This document shows positions 25,635 through 38,480 of a stretch of 64,000 nucleotides of DNA, one piece after another. This stretch comes from Deltaproteobacteria bacterium (GTDB lineage Bacteria > Myxococcota_A > UBA9160 > SZUA-336), in assembly GCA_029261925.1 (NCBI GenBank), contig JAJDAJ010000015.1, forward strand, positions 40,475 to 104,474, written 5' to 3'. The position numbers and the translations under genes were made by a program. Each line of letters starts with the position of its first letter. The first letter of the stretch is position 1. The notes under the pieces are model-generated. The model had not been told where the DNA came from, did not search any database, and saw only the letters and a program-made list of their open reading frames with translations.

Positions 25635-25949
25635 ATGAGCGCTCGCACGAGACTCGCCGGCCTGCTGGCGGTCGCGACGGCCTGCACCTGGGTCCCGGTC
25701 ACGCCCGAGGCGCGCCGGGTCGAGGTCTCGGGCATCGCCGCGGTCGCGAGCTGCGAGCACGTCGGCGTCGCGCAGAGCAAGGTCTGGGCGCGCAGCGGGC
25801 CCTTCCACCGCAGCGACCGCGGGGTACAGCGAGACCTCGAGAACCTGGCACGCGACGAGGCCACCCGGCTCGGCGGCGACACCATCGTCCCCCGCGCCGC
25901 CCCCGACAACGGCCGCCAGTCCTACGACGTCTACCGCTGCCAGCCCTAG
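25635..25949 (+). CDS. DUF4156-type small secreted protein
   Basis: A 104-residue protein with a hydrophobic signal (RLAGLLAVATACTW); the box ATAC before the Cys is only a partial lipobox. The mature part has ARRVEVSG, CEHVGVAQSKVWAR, then DLENLARDEATRLGGDTIVP and a final YDVYRC, which fits the DUF4156 pattern (two Cys framing the domain). Function unknown. GGGAGGGGGAG stands just before ATG 25635. The 296 bases after it contain the inverted repeat described next and nothing else I can identify. Confidence 0.75.
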   Translation: MSARTRLAGLLAVATACTWVPVTPEARRVEVSGIAAVASCEHVGVAQSKVWARSGPFHRSDRGVQRDLENLARDEATRLGGDTIVPRAAPDNGRQSYDVYRCQP

Positions 25950-26116
25950 CCCGGATGCCGCAGCAAGCACACCGCAACGAGCCACCGCACCCGTAGATTC
26001 CACGAGAGGGAAGACCCGCCCCCTCCGGCCCCCGGGAAAGGCCACGAGCGGGAAGACCCGACCTCCTGATCCCGCCCCCCACGAAGCGACGGCCCGCAGC
26101 GCCAGGCAGCAGCCCG

Positions 26117-26234
26117 GGCCCGGATCGTTTCCGGACGCGAGCCGGAGACGCCGCAATGAGCCCCAACGAAGCGCGCGTCAGCTGTACCCACGTACAGTCG
26201 GCGCTCCGGCTCGCGTCCGGAAACGATCCGGGCC
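26117..26234. repeat. 31-bp perfect inverted repeat with nested palindrome
   Basis: Bases 26117-26147 and 26204-26234 are exact reverse complements (arm core TCCGGACGCGAGCC). The 56-base spacer contains CTGTAC-CCAC-GTACAG at 26182-26197. It lies in the gap after the DUF4156 gene and ends 11 bases before the rlmE stop, so RNA from either side would form a long hairpin. GGGAAGACCCG is also repeated at about 26008 and 26051. It could be a bidirectional terminator, a small non-autonomous element or an operator pair. No terminal target duplication could be seen. Confidence 0.6.
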
Positions 26235-26245
26235 GACCGACAGGC

Positions 26246-26890
26246 TCACCGCTTCCGACTACGACCCCGCCCACGACCCCGGGAACGGGAACCCCCGGAG
26301 GAGGGACCGGGCCCCGCGACCCAGTAGAACTCCCTCGACGTCGCCCGCTTTCCCTCGGGCCGGACCTCGGCGACCTTGCCGAAGCGCGCCTTGATCCGAG
26401 CCCGCATGGCCTGTGCCTCGGCGCCCGGGAACGCCTTGATGATCACGGCCGCGTCGGGGGCCGCGAGCTCCTCGACGAGCGCGAGCGCGCCCTCGTGCAG
26501 CTCCTCCATGGCGGCGCGGTCCACGTCGGCGATGCCGCTGAGCCCCGGCGCCGCATCGCTCGCGATCAGGTCGGCCGGACCTCCGAGGGCCGCGGCGATG
26601 CGCTCGCGGATCGCGGCGTCGGTGAAGTCGCCAGCCAGGGTCGTGACCGGCGGACCGAGCGGATCGACGGCCTTGACGTCCACGCCGACGACGACGCCGT
26701 CCGGGCCGACGCGCCCGGCGAGCACCTGGAGCCAGGCGCCGGGCCAGCAGCCCAGCTCGACGACGCGGGCGCCGCGGCGCAGGCGCACGCGGCGCAGCAG
26801 GTCCTCGAGCTTGTAGGCCGCCCGCGAGCGGTAGCCCTCCTCGCGGGCGCGGCGGTAGAAGGCGTCCTTGCGCTCGTAATCCGCCGCGAC
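26246..26890 (-). CDS. rlmE: 23S rRNA 2'-O-ribose methyltransferase RlmE (FtsJ), start unclear
   Basis: About 214 residues. The family opening DYERKDAFYRRAREEGYRSRAAYKL is followed by VVELGCWPGAW (SAM site), GVDVKAVDPLG, the catalytic Asp in LIASDAAPGLSG and the catalytic Lys in VIIKAFPGAE. The C-terminus carries an extra RSRGRGRGRSRKR tail. It methylates U2552 of 23S rRNA. No ATG, GTG or TTG occurs between the recognisable start and the rplC stop; GTC 26890 or GTA 26893 overlap the TAG of rplC. An unusual start, coupling, or a sequence error must explain this. Confidence 0.82.
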   Translation of the reverse strand, partial: VAADYERKDAFYRRAREEGYRSRAAYKLEDLLRRVRLRRGARVVELGCWPGAWLQVLAGRVGPDGVVVGVDVKAVDPLGPPVTTLAGDFTDAAIRERIAAALGGPADLIASDAAPGLSGIADVDRAAMEELHEGALALVEELAAPDAAVIIKAFPGAEAQAMRARIKARFGKVAEVRPEGKRATSREFYWVAGPGPSSGGSRSRGRGRGRSRKR

Positions 26891-27531
26891 TACGCCCCGC
26901 GGACGCTGGTGCGGATGCGCACCAGACCGCGCCGGTGGCCCGGGATCGCGCCGCGGACGTAGATCAGGCCCTTCTCGGCGTCCACCTTCTCGACCCGCAG
27001 GCCCACGGTGGTCACGCGGCGGTTGCCGTGCTGGCCCGCCATCTTCTTGCCGGGGTGGATGCGACCGGGGTACGTGCCGGCGGCCATGGCGCCGCCGTGC
27101 CGGAAGAACTCGTGGGTGCCGTGGGTCGCACGCGCGGTGGCGTAGCCGTGCCGCTTGACCACGCCCGAGAAGCCGCTCCCCTTGGAGCGACCGCTCACGT
27201 CGATGCGCTGGCCCTCGCTGAACAGCCCGGCGTCGAGCTCCTGGCCGACCTCGAGCGCCTCGAGCTCCTTCTCGCTGAGCCGCACCTCGAACAGGTGGCG
27301 CAGCGGGCTGGAGCCGGCCTTCGCCAGGTGCCCGCGCTGGGCGGCGCTGAGCTTCTTCTCGCGCGCCTCCTCGAAGCCGAGCTGGACGGCGCTGTAGCCA
27401 TCCGTCTGCGGGGTCTTCTTGCAGATGACGCGGCACGGGCCCGCCGCCACGACCGTGACGGGGACGCGCTCGCCGGCGTCGTTGAAGATCTGGGTCATAC
27501 CCAGCTTGCGGCCGACCAGCTCGAGACCCAT
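26890..27531 (-). CDS. rplC: Ribosomal protein uL3
   Basis: A 213-residue L3 with the usual sequence marks: GLELVGRKLGMTQIF at the start, VTVVAAGPCRVICKK, then DVSGRSKGSGFSGVVKRHG and HGTHEFFRHGGAMAAGTYPGRIHPGKKMAGQHG (the extended loop reaching the peptidyl transferase centre). It is not in an S10 operon: the neighbours are rlmE and divergent mfd. GGAG is 9 bases before ATG 27531. It could be the only rplC (relocated) or a second copy; the rest of the genome is needed. Confidence 0.95.
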   Translation of the reverse strand: MGLELVGRKLGMTQIFNDAGERVPVTVVAAGPCRVICKKTPQTDGYSAVQLGFEEAREKKLSAAQRGHLAKAGSSPLRHLFEVRLSEKELEALEVGQELDAGLFSEGQRIDVSGRSKGSGFSGVVKRHGYATARATHGTHEFFRHGGAMAAGTYPGRIHPGKKMAGQHGNRRVTTVGLRVEKVDAEKGLIYVRGAIPGHRRGLVRIRTSVRGA

Positions 27532-27665
27532 GGCGGGGAGCTCCTGGAGAAGGGAATGGGCGCGTCCACCCGGGACGCGCGGGCGGCGCAGTATAGCCGC
27601 CGGCCAGCGGGGCCGCGAGCGCCCGACACGCCCCGGGAGGGCCGCTAACTTGCCCGGTTCCCGAT

Positions 27666-27702
27666 GACACCCACCCCCCGGAATGCCCGGGAGGGGGGTG
27701 TC
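27666..27702. other. GC-rich hairpin before mfd
   Basis: GACACCCACCCCCCGG (27666-27681) pairs with CCCGGGAGGGGGGTGTC (27686-27702) with one or two mismatches. It lies in the 203-base gap between divergent rplC and mfd, 33 bases before the mfd GTG. It could end antisense transcription or act in the mfd leader. Confidence 0.35.
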
Positions 27703-27734
27703 CGTGCGTCCGCAGCGGCGGACGCGGAGGTCAG

Positions 27735-30700
27735 GTGGAGGTCGCTCAGGTCGTCCAGCGGGCCCTGGAGGCGCACAGACCGCTGCGCCTGGGGCGGCTC
27801 TGCGGCTCGGCCCCGGCCTACCTGGCCGCCCGGCTGCGCGCGAGCCACCCCGGACCGCTGGTGATCGTCTGCGCCACCTCGACCCGGGCGCGGGACTTCG
27901 CGGCCGCGCTGGGGGCCTTCCTGGACCCGGCCGACGTGGGGCTGCTGCCGCGCTACGACACGCCTCCCTACGACCGCTTCTCGCCGCACCCCGAGATCGA
28001 GGCGCGGCGCATGAGCTGGCTGTACCGCCTGCTCGCCTCCGACGCCGGGACGCCGCTGACCCTGGTGACCCCGATCTCGGCGCTGCTGCGCCGGGTTCCG
28101 CCGCGCTCCGAGATCCGCGAGCGCGTGACGCACCTGGAGCGCGGCCGCCGGGTCGATCGCGACGCGCTGCTGCAGGTGCTGATCTCGGCCGGCTACCACC
28201 GCACCACCCTGGTCGAGGAGCGCGGCGAGGTCGCGGTGCGCGGGGGGGTGCTCGACCTGTACCCCCCGCAGCTCGAGCGCCCGGTGCGGCTGGAGTTCGA
28301 CTTCGACGAGATCGGCTCGATGCGCAGCTTCGATCCGGGCACGCAGCGCTCCCAGGACGAGCTCGACTCGGCGATCGCGATCCCGCCCCGGGCGTTCCGG
28401 CTGCCGCACGACCTCGAGCCGCTGCTGCAGGGCGTGCGCCAGCGCGGCCGCGAGGCACGGCTGCCCGAGTCGCAGATCTACACGCTGACCGAGGCACTGG
28501 GCCGGCGGCACCTGCCACCGGGCATCGAGAACCTGGAGCCGGTCCTCCACGACGTCATGGAGACCGTCTTCGACTACCTGCCCGAGGGCACGCGCGTGCT
28601 CGTGGACGACCCGGAGTCCACCCGGCAGCGCGCGGCGAAGTACGCCGACGAGGTGGCCGCGGCGCAGGCCCGCGCGCGCGCACAGGACCGTCTGGTGGCC
28701 TCGCCGCTGGAGCTCTACCTGACCGACGACGACGCCTGGTCCGCCGTGCTCCGGCGCCGCCCGCTGCTGCTCGACGCGCTGGGGACGGTGGATGCCAGCG
28801 CCGACGAGGAGCGCCTGACCGCCGACACGAGCGATCACCGCGAGCTGCGCCGCAGCGTGGCCGGGCGCCGCGGCGCGGGCCGGGCGCTCCAGCCCCTGGC
28901 CGAGCGCCTCACGGAGTGGAGCGAGGCCGGACGGCGGGTGCGCCTGCTCTGCCCCTCGCCGTCCGCCTGCGAGCGCATCGTCGACATCCTGGGCGACTAC
29001 GGCTTCGAGCTGCCGCTGGTGCTGGGCGAGAGCGACGTGCTCGCGAGGCTGCCGGAGCCGGGCGTGATCGACGTGGCGACCGGCTCGCTCGCCGAGGGCT
29101 TCGAGTGGCCGGACGACGATCTCGTCCTGGTCACCGAGCAGGACGTCTTCGGACAGCGCGTGCGCCACCGGCCGGTGCGCGCCTCGGCCACGCGCCGCGG
29201 CCAGGCGATCGAGCGCCTGGCGCAGATCGGGGCCGACGACCTCCTGGTGCACGCGCAGCACGGCATCTGTCGCTACGGCGGGCTGGCCGGCCTGCAGGCG
29301 GGCGGGATCGACCAGGAGTTCCTGATGCTGCGCTTCCGCGACGACGACAAGCTCTACATCCCGGTCGCGCAGCTCGACCAGGTGCAGAGCTATGCGGCCA
29401 GCGAGGGCGCCATGCCGCCCCTGGACCGGCTGGGCGGCCAGAGCTGGGCCAAGCGCAAGAAGCGCGCGCGCAAGGCCGTGCGCTACATGGCCGACGAGCT
29501 GCTCGCGGTGACCGCAGCCCGCCAGGCGCTCCAGGGCTTCTCCTATCCCCCGCCCGACGCCGACTACGAGGAGTTCGAGGCGCGCTTCCCGTACGAGGAC
29601 ACGCCGGACCAGAGACGCGCCACCGAGGAGGTGCTGGCCGACATGCAGCGCGAGCAGCCGATGGACCGCGTGGTCTGCGGCGACGTCGGCTTCGGCAAGA
29701 CCGAGGTCGCCTGCCGCGCGACCTACATGGCGGTCTCCTCGGGGCGCCAGGTCGCCGTGCTGGTCCCCACGACGGTGCTCTGCCAGCAGCACCTCGAGTC
29801 ACTGCGCGAGCGCTTCGCCGACGAGCCGGTGCGCATCGAGAGCTTCTCGCGGCTGACGCCACCGTCGAAGCTGCGCGAGATCCGCGACGGCCTGGCGTCG
29901 GGGGCGATCGACATCGTGATCGGAACCCATCGCCTGCTGTCGAAGGACGTCCAGCTGCGCAACCTGGGCCTGGTGGTGATCGACGAGGAACACCGCTTCG
30001 GCGTCGCGCACAAGGAGCGGCTCAAGCAGCTGCGCAAGCTGGTCGACGTGCTCACGCTCACGGCGACGCCGATCCCCCGCACCCTGCACATGGCGTTCTC
30101 TGGCATGCGCGACCTCTCGGTCATCACCACGCCACCGCCCGACCGCGTGGCGGTGCGCACGCAGGTGTGCCGCTTCGGGGACGAGATCGTGCGCGAGGCC
30201 ATCGAGCGCGAGCTGCGCCGCGGCGGTCAGGTCTTCTTCGTGCACAACCGCGTCGAGACCATCGAGGAGATCGCGGGCTACCTGCGGCGCCTGCTGCCCG
30301 ACGCGCGCTTCGACGTGGGCCACGGCCAGATGCCCGCCACGCGGCTCGAGAAGGTGATGCTGCGCTTCATGCGGCGCGAGTTCGACGTGCTGGTCTGCAC
30401 GGCGATCATCGAGTCCGGGCTCGACATCCCCAACGCGAACACCATCCTGATCCACCACGCCGATCACTTCGGGCTCGCCCAGCTCTACCAGCTGCGCGGG
30501 CGCGTGGGCCGCAGCGATCGCCGCGCCCACGCCTACCTCTTCGTGCCGCCCGAGGGGCAGATGACGCCCGACGCGAGGCGCCGCATCGAGGCCCTGCAGG
30601 AGCTCTCCGACCTCGGCGCGGGCTTCCGCCTGGCCACCGAGGACCTCGAGATCCGCGGCGCGGGCAATCTCCTGGGGGCGGAGCAGAGCGGCCACATCTC

Positions 30701-31262
30701 CGCGATCGGCTATGACCTGTACATGGACATGCTGGAGGAGGCGATCGAGCACATGCGCGGCGCGCCGAGCCGCGACGACATCGAGCCCGAGATCCGGCTG
30801 CCGCTGCCCGCGCTGCTGCCGGTGAGCTACGTCGGCGACACCGGCCAGCGCCTGGTGCTGTACAAGCAGCTGTCCTCCGCGCGCGACGCCGACGAGCTCG
30901 GGCGGGCCCGGGCCGACCTGCTCGACCGCTTCGGCCCGCTGCCCCCGGAGGCGGAGAACCTGGTCGGCGTGATCGGCCTGCGCCTGGCATGCCGGCGGCT
31001 CGGGATCGAGACGGTGGACGTGCGCCGCGGCGAGCTGGTGCTCGGGCTGGCGGAGTCGGCGCGCATCGACCCGCACTGCCTGGCCCGGCTGATCGACAAG
31101 CCCGGCACCCCCCTGCGCGTGACCCCGGACCACCGGATCTGGCTGCGGCTGCGGGCCGTGGAGGACGCGCTCGTCGAGGGCATCGCGCTGCTGGAGCTGC
31201 TGGATCCCGCGGCCGGGAGCGCCGCCGCGGCGAGCGAGAGCGCGCTCGGGGGTGCGGCGTGA
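27735..31262 (+). CDS. mfd: Transcription-repair coupling factor Mfd
   Basis: A 1175-residue Mfd, normal length. The N-terminal UvrB-like half ends near residue 480, the CarD-like RNAP-interacting domain begins at about 503 (DLLVHAQHGICRYGGL), the RecG-like motor has Walker A GDVGFGKTEVA at about 650 and DEEH at about 749, and a C-terminal TRCF domain ends the protein. It pushes stalled RNA polymerase off damaged DNA and recruits UvrA, whose gene is in the same operon. GTG 27735 follows GGAGG by 4 bases. Its stop overlaps the next gene as GTGA. Confidence 0.95.
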   Translation: MEVAQVVQRALEAHRPLRLGRLCGSAPAYLAARLRASHPGPLVIVCATSTRARDFAAALGAFLDPADVGLLPRYDTPPYDRFSPHPEIEARRMSWLYRLLASDAGTPLTLVTPISALLRRVPPRSEIRERVTHLERGRRVDRDALLQVLISAGYHRTTLVEERGEVAVRGGVLDLYPPQLERPVRLEFDFDEIGSMRSFDPGTQRSQDELDSAIAIPPRAFRLPHDLEPLLQGVRQRGREARLPESQIYTLTEALGRRHLPPGIENLEPVLHDVMETVFDYLPEGTRVLVDDPESTRQRAAKYADEVAAAQARARAQDRLVASPLELYLTDDDAWSAVLRRRPLLLDALGTVDASADEERLTADTSDHRELRRSVAGRRGAGRALQPLAERLTEWSEAGRRVRLLCPSPSACERIVDILGDYGFELPLVLGESDVLARLPEPGVIDVATGSLAEGFEWPDDDLVLVTEQDVFGQRVRHRPVRASATRRGQAIERLAQIGADDLLVHAQHGICRYGGLAGLQAGGIDQEFLMLRFRDDDKLYIPVAQLDQVQSYAASEGAMPPLDRLGGQSWAKRKKRARKAVRYMADELLAVTAARQALQGFSYPPPDADYEEFEARFPYEDTPDQRRATEEVLADMQREQPMDRVVCGDVGFGKTEVACRATYMAVSSGRQVAVLVPTTVLCQQHLESLRERFADEPVRIESFSRLTPPSKLREIRDGLASGAIDIVIGTHRLLSKDVQLRNLGLVVIDEEHRFGVAHKERLKQLRKLVDVLTLTATPIPRTLHMAFSGMRDLSVITTPPPDRVAVRTQVCRFGDEIVREAIERELRRGGQVFFVHNRVETIEEIAGYLRRLLPDARFDVGHGQMPATRLEKVMLRFMRREFDVLVCTAIIESGLDIPNANTILIHHADHFGLAQLYQLRGRVGRSDRRAHAYLFVPPEGQMTPDARRRIEALQELSDLGAGFRLATEDLEIRGAGNLLGAEQSGHISAIGYDLYMDMLEEAIEHMRGAPSRDDIEPEIRLPLPALLPVSYVGDTGQRLVLYKQLSSARDADELGRARADLLDRFGPLPPEAENLVGVIGLRLACRRLGIETVDVRRGELVLGLAESARIDPHCLARLIDKPGTPLRVTPDHRIWLRLRAVEDALVEGIALLELLDPAAGSAAAASESALGGAA

Positions 31263-32143
31263 GGGCGCCGGCACTCGCCGCCTGCGCGCTCGCGCTGCTG
31301 CTCGCAGCGGCCTGCGGGCGCACCGACCCCGACGCCGAGCCGATCGCGACCGTCGGCGGGGTGGAGGTTCCGATGGGGGAGCTGCGCGCGGCCGTCGAGT
31401 CCCGCCTGCAGGAGGATCCGGGCCTCGACCGCGACGAGGTCATCAACGACGAGCTCAACCGGCTGGTGCTCGACCGCGTGGTCCTCAACCGGGCCGCGGA
31501 GCTGCGCATCGACGTGCCCGACGACGAGGTGGACGCCCGGGTCAAGCGCCTGCACGGCATCGAGATCGGCGAGCCCGATGCCGACTACCGCGAGCAGGTG
31601 CGCCGCGAGATGATGATGGGCCGCACGGTCCTGCTGGAGCTCGGGGACCGCGTGCGCGTTCCGGAGGGTACGGCCGTGCTGCACTTCGAGGAGAACCGCG
31701 AGGCCTTCGCCGTGCCCGAGCGCATCGAGGTGCGCCAGATCGTGGTCGCGGATCGCGCCGAGGCCGAGGCGCTGCACGCGCGGCTGGGCGAAGGTGCCGA
31801 CTTCGCCCAGCTCGCCGCCGAGCACAGCCTCGCGCCCCAGGCCCCCGACGGCGGCCTGCTGCCCCCGTTCGGCCGCGGCGAGATGCCGGAGCTGTTCGAC
31901 GCCGCCTTCGAGCTGAAGGTCGGGCGGATCTCCGACGTCATAGAGTCGCCCTACGGCTTCCACATCCTGCGGGTGGAGCAGCGCCTGCCGGCACACCAGC
32001 CCGACTACGCCGAGGTTCGCGACCGGATCATGCTCGAGCTCGAGGGAGAGCGTCTCGAGGATCTGAGGCGCGAGTGGCTGCGCGGGCTGCGCCGGGCGGC
32101 CGACATCGACGTGAACGAGCGCCTGCTGGAGGCCCTGCGATGA
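31259..32143 (+). CDS. Periplasmic PpiC-type peptidyl-prolyl isomerase
   Basis: A 294-residue protein with a hydrophobic export signal (ALAACALALLLAAAC, lipobox-like but not perfect). The N-terminal helical SurA-like part is followed by a parvulin domain, from ERIEVRQIVVAD to PYGFHILRVEQ, with PDGGLLPPFGRGEMPELFD. It would assist folding of outer-membrane proteins in the periplasm with the SurA encoded next. It starts at GTG 31259 in the mfd stop and ends in an ATGA overlap with surA. Confidence 0.85.
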   Translation: MRAPALAACALALLLAAACGRTDPDAEPIATVGGVEVPMGELRAAVESRLQEDPGLDRDEVINDELNRLVLDRVVLNRAAELRIDVPDDEVDARVKRLHGIEIGEPDADYREQVRREMMMGRTVLLELGDRVRVPEGTAVLHFEENREAFAVPERIEVRQIVVADRAEAEALHARLGEGADFAQLAAEHSLAPQAPDGGLLPPFGRGEMPELFDAAFELKVGRISDVIESPYGFHILRVEQRLPAHQPDYAEVRDRIMLELEGERLEDLRREWLRGLRRAADIDVNERLLEALR

Positions 32144-33104
32144 GACGGATGATCCGGGTACTGACGTGCGCCGTGGCGCTGGCGGCTCCGGCCGCGGCGC
32201 AGGTCCCGCTCGACGGCGTGGCCGCCGTCGTGGGCGAGGACGTGATCCTGCGCAGCGAGCTCGACCTGGCGGCCATGATCATGGCGCAGCGGATCGAGCA
32301 GCAGGCCGGACAGATCAGCGCCCAGCAGTACGGCGAGCTGCGCTCCCAGGCACTGCGCGACCTGATCGACGACCGGGTCATCATGACCGTGGCGCGCCGC
32401 ATGGAGGCGGTGGCCAGCGACGAGGAGATCGACGAGGCCGTGGCCAGCATCGCGGCCGACGAGGGCGTCGAGCCCGAGGAGATCTACGGGGCCGCCGCCG
32501 CCCAGGGGCTCGACCGCGAGGCGTACCGTGAACAGCTCGCCACGCAGATGACGCGCATGCGCGTGGTGCAGGGAGCGGTGCGCTCGCGCATCTCGGTGAC
32601 CGAGGAGCAGGTCCGCGAGCTGTACAAGCGCCGCTACCTCGACGTGAAGCCCGGGCGGCGCATCCGGGTGCTGCACATGCTGCTGCCGATCCCCGACGGC
32701 GCGACGCCCGAGCAGGTCGAGCAGATGGGCCAGGTCGCCGACCAGCTGCGCCAGCAGGCGATGGACACGGGCGACTTCGCGGGGCTCACGCGGCGCTACT
32801 CGGCCGCGCCCACCGCACCCGACGGCGGGCTGACGGTGTTCCGCGAGGGCGACGCGCCGCCGCAGATCGAGGCTGCGCTGGCGGACATGGTCCCCGGCGA
32901 GGTCACGCCGCTGATCCGCACGGAGCACGGGTTCAACCTCTTCCAGTACCTGGACAGCTTCGACCCGTCGAAGATCGCCTTCGAGGATGTGGCCGACCAG
33001 CTGCGCGCGGAGCTGATCGAGCGCCAGACGCTGCCCGAGTTCGAGAAGTGGCTCGCGGAGATTCGCGAGGGCCAGTACATCGAGGTCATCAACCCGGCGC
33101 CCCT

Positions 33105-33108
<4 letters not shown>
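32140..33108 (+). CDS. surA: SurA-like periplasmic chaperone
   Basis: 322 residues: signal peptide MIRVLTCAVALAAPAAAQ, then VPLDGVAAVVGEDVILRSELDL, the SurA N-terminal signature, a long helical chaperone domain, and one parvulin domain (IRVLHMLLPIPDG through EHGFNLFQYLDSF). E. coli SurA has two parvulin domains; this one has one. It guides outer-membrane proteins to BAM. It overlaps both neighbours, so the PpiC, SurA and PdxA genes are translated as a chain. Confidence 0.87.
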
Positions 33109-36879
<3,771 letters not shown>

Positions 36880-36883
<4 letters not shown>

Positions 36884-37674
36884 GCCAGGAGGAGCCCGCG
36901 CCCGAGCCCGTTCCGGACTCGCCCTGGTTCGCGGTCTTCGCCGCGCTCTTCGCGATCTTCATGCACGCGCTCGGCCTGCTGACCCTGCTGGGCATGGTCG
37001 GCCTGACCAACCTGGTCGCGGCGCTGGGCATGAGCGCGGTCGTGGCGTATCCGCTGGCCTTCACCTTCCTGGCGGCGCGCAGCAGCGAGCCGCCGCCGGT
37101 GCTGCTCGGGCTGGTGCCCGCGCGCCGGGGCAGCGCGCTCGCCGTGCTTCTGCTGCTGGCCTCGCTGCTGCTCACCAGCGAGATCGACAACCTGACCCGC
37201 GCCGCGATCCCCCCGCCAGGGGTCGAGGGCGGCGAGCCCCCCGAGACGCGCGGCCTCGGCTGGCAGCTCTTCCTGGTCTACGTGGTGGTGATGCCGCTCG
37301 CCTTCGAGCTGTTCTACCGCGGTGCGCTGCAGCCGCGGCTCGTGCGCATGCTCGGGACCTCGCGCGGCATCTTCGCAGCCTCGAGCCTGAGTGCGATCGG
37401 CGTGTCCTTCTACAACCCCTGGCTGCTGCTGCCGTCGCTGGCGGCCCACTCGCTGCTGGGCATCCTGCGCCACTGCAGCGGCTCGGTGCGGCCCGCCGTG
37501 ACGCTCCACGCGCTGACGGGGGTGGTGATCATCGCCTCGAACGCGGGCATCTTCGGCATCCCGGGCTTCGACGACCTGAGCGCGGCGCACACGCCCGCGC
37601 GCTGGCTCGTGCCCTCGGCCCTGATCACGGGCCTGGGGCTATGGCAGTGCCGCCGCCTGCTCGACCGCCTCTGA
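36880..37674 (+). CDS. CPBP/CAAX-type membrane protease family protein
   Basis: A 264-residue integral membrane protein with about six to eight hydrophobic helices. Its [13 protein letters not shown] matches motif 1 of the CAAX protease/bacteriocin-processing (ABI) family, with only one Glu of the usual [13 protein letters not shown] may provide the His. So an intramembrane glutamic protease or a relic of one. It starts inside the uvrA stop. Substrate unknown. Confidence 0.62.
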
Positions 37675-37692
37675 CGCAGCTGCGCGCGCTGC

Positions 37693-38058
37693 TCAGTCGA
37701 GCGTGACGAAGATCGAGCGGCGCGGGGTGTCATCGATCGCGCGGCTGCGGTGACCGCGACCGCTGGTGTCCTCGGCGAGCAGGATGTCGCCGGCGCGGAG
37801 CCGGCGGCGCTCGCCGCTGCCCACCTCGATCTCGACACCACCGCCCGAGAGCATGACCACGAGCTGACGGCGCGGCGCCTGGTGCCAGTCCAGATCGTAC
37901 TCGGGGCCGGTCTCGCGGAAGACCACGCCGGTGGCCGGCCAGAGCTCGGACAGGCGACCGATGCCGGCCCGATCTCCCGCGGTGAGGTCGACCTCGAGCT
38001 CCTCGAAGTGCGACTCGCCGTCGTCGCCGGTGTACACGCGGGTGATGCGCTGCTTCAT
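37693..38058 (-). CDS. Small cupin-fold protein
   Basis: A 121-residue single-domain protein starting MKQRITRVYTGDDGESHFEEL. A cupin core is visible: WHQAPRRQLVVMLSGGGVEIEV, then RRLRAGDILLAEDTSGRGHRSR. The metal His pattern is partial. It might bind a small molecule or act as a sugar epimerase-like enzyme; function not known. ATG 38058 overlaps the stop of the TM2 gene, so they are coupled. Confidence 0.65.
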   Translation of the reverse strand: MKQRITRVYTGDDGESHFEELEVDLTAGDRAGIGRLSELWPATGVVFRETGPEYDLDWHQAPRRQLVVMLSGGGVEIEVGSGERRRLRAGDILLAEDTSGRGHRSRAIDDTPRRSIFVTLD

Positions 38059-38459
38059 GCGCTGCCCCCGGCGTTGGCCTCCGCGATCTGGTCGTTGAGC
38101 GTCCAGTAATCGTACAGCCAGCCGAGCCCGAGCAGCGCACCGGTGATCAGCCAGAGGATCCCCGTGATCCACTTGCCCATGTACATCCGGTGCACCCCGA
38201 AGGGGCCCAGGAAGGTGAGCAGGATCCAGCCGATCGAGTAGTCGATCGGCCCCGCGGAGTAGCGGCGCTCGGCGGCGCGATCCATGGACGGGATCAGGAA
38301 CAGGTCGATCAGCCAGCCGATGCCCAGCAGGCCCAGCGTGAAGAACCACAGCGTCCCCGTCAGCGGCCGCCCGTAGTAGAAGCGGTGCGATCCGGTGAAG
38401 CCGAACAGCCAGAGCAGGTAGCCGAGCAGCTTGCTGTGCGTGTCCTGGGCTCCGGTCAC
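38055..38459 (-). CDS. Membrane protein with two TM2 domains
   Basis: A 134-residue protein with two repeats of the TM2 pattern: GYLLWLFGFTGSHRFYYGRPLTG with GIGWLIDLFLIPSM, and LTFLGPFGVHRMYMGKWITG with GLGWLYDYW. Each unit is two short membrane helices joined by the G-x-x-H/R-x-F/M-Y loop. The central ID/YD dipeptide is typical. TM2 proteins are of unknown function in bacteria. GTG 38459 is the start. It is coupled to the cupin gene. Confidence 0.85.
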   Translation of the reverse strand: MTGAQDTHSKLLGYLLWLFGFTGSHRFYYGRPLTGTLWFFTLGLLGIGWLIDLFLIPSMDRAAERRYSAGPIDYSIGWILLTFLGPFGVHRMYMGKWITGILWLITGALLGLGWLYDYWTLNDQIAEANAGGSA

Positions 38460-38480
38460 CCCGGCGAGGCTAGCCCGCTC

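Noticed and set aside
26182..26197. LexA-like box CTGTAC-N4-GTACAG
   Set aside because: LexA sites vary by phylum and no lexA or SOS gene adjoins it; it is reported only as a palindrome inside the larger repeat.
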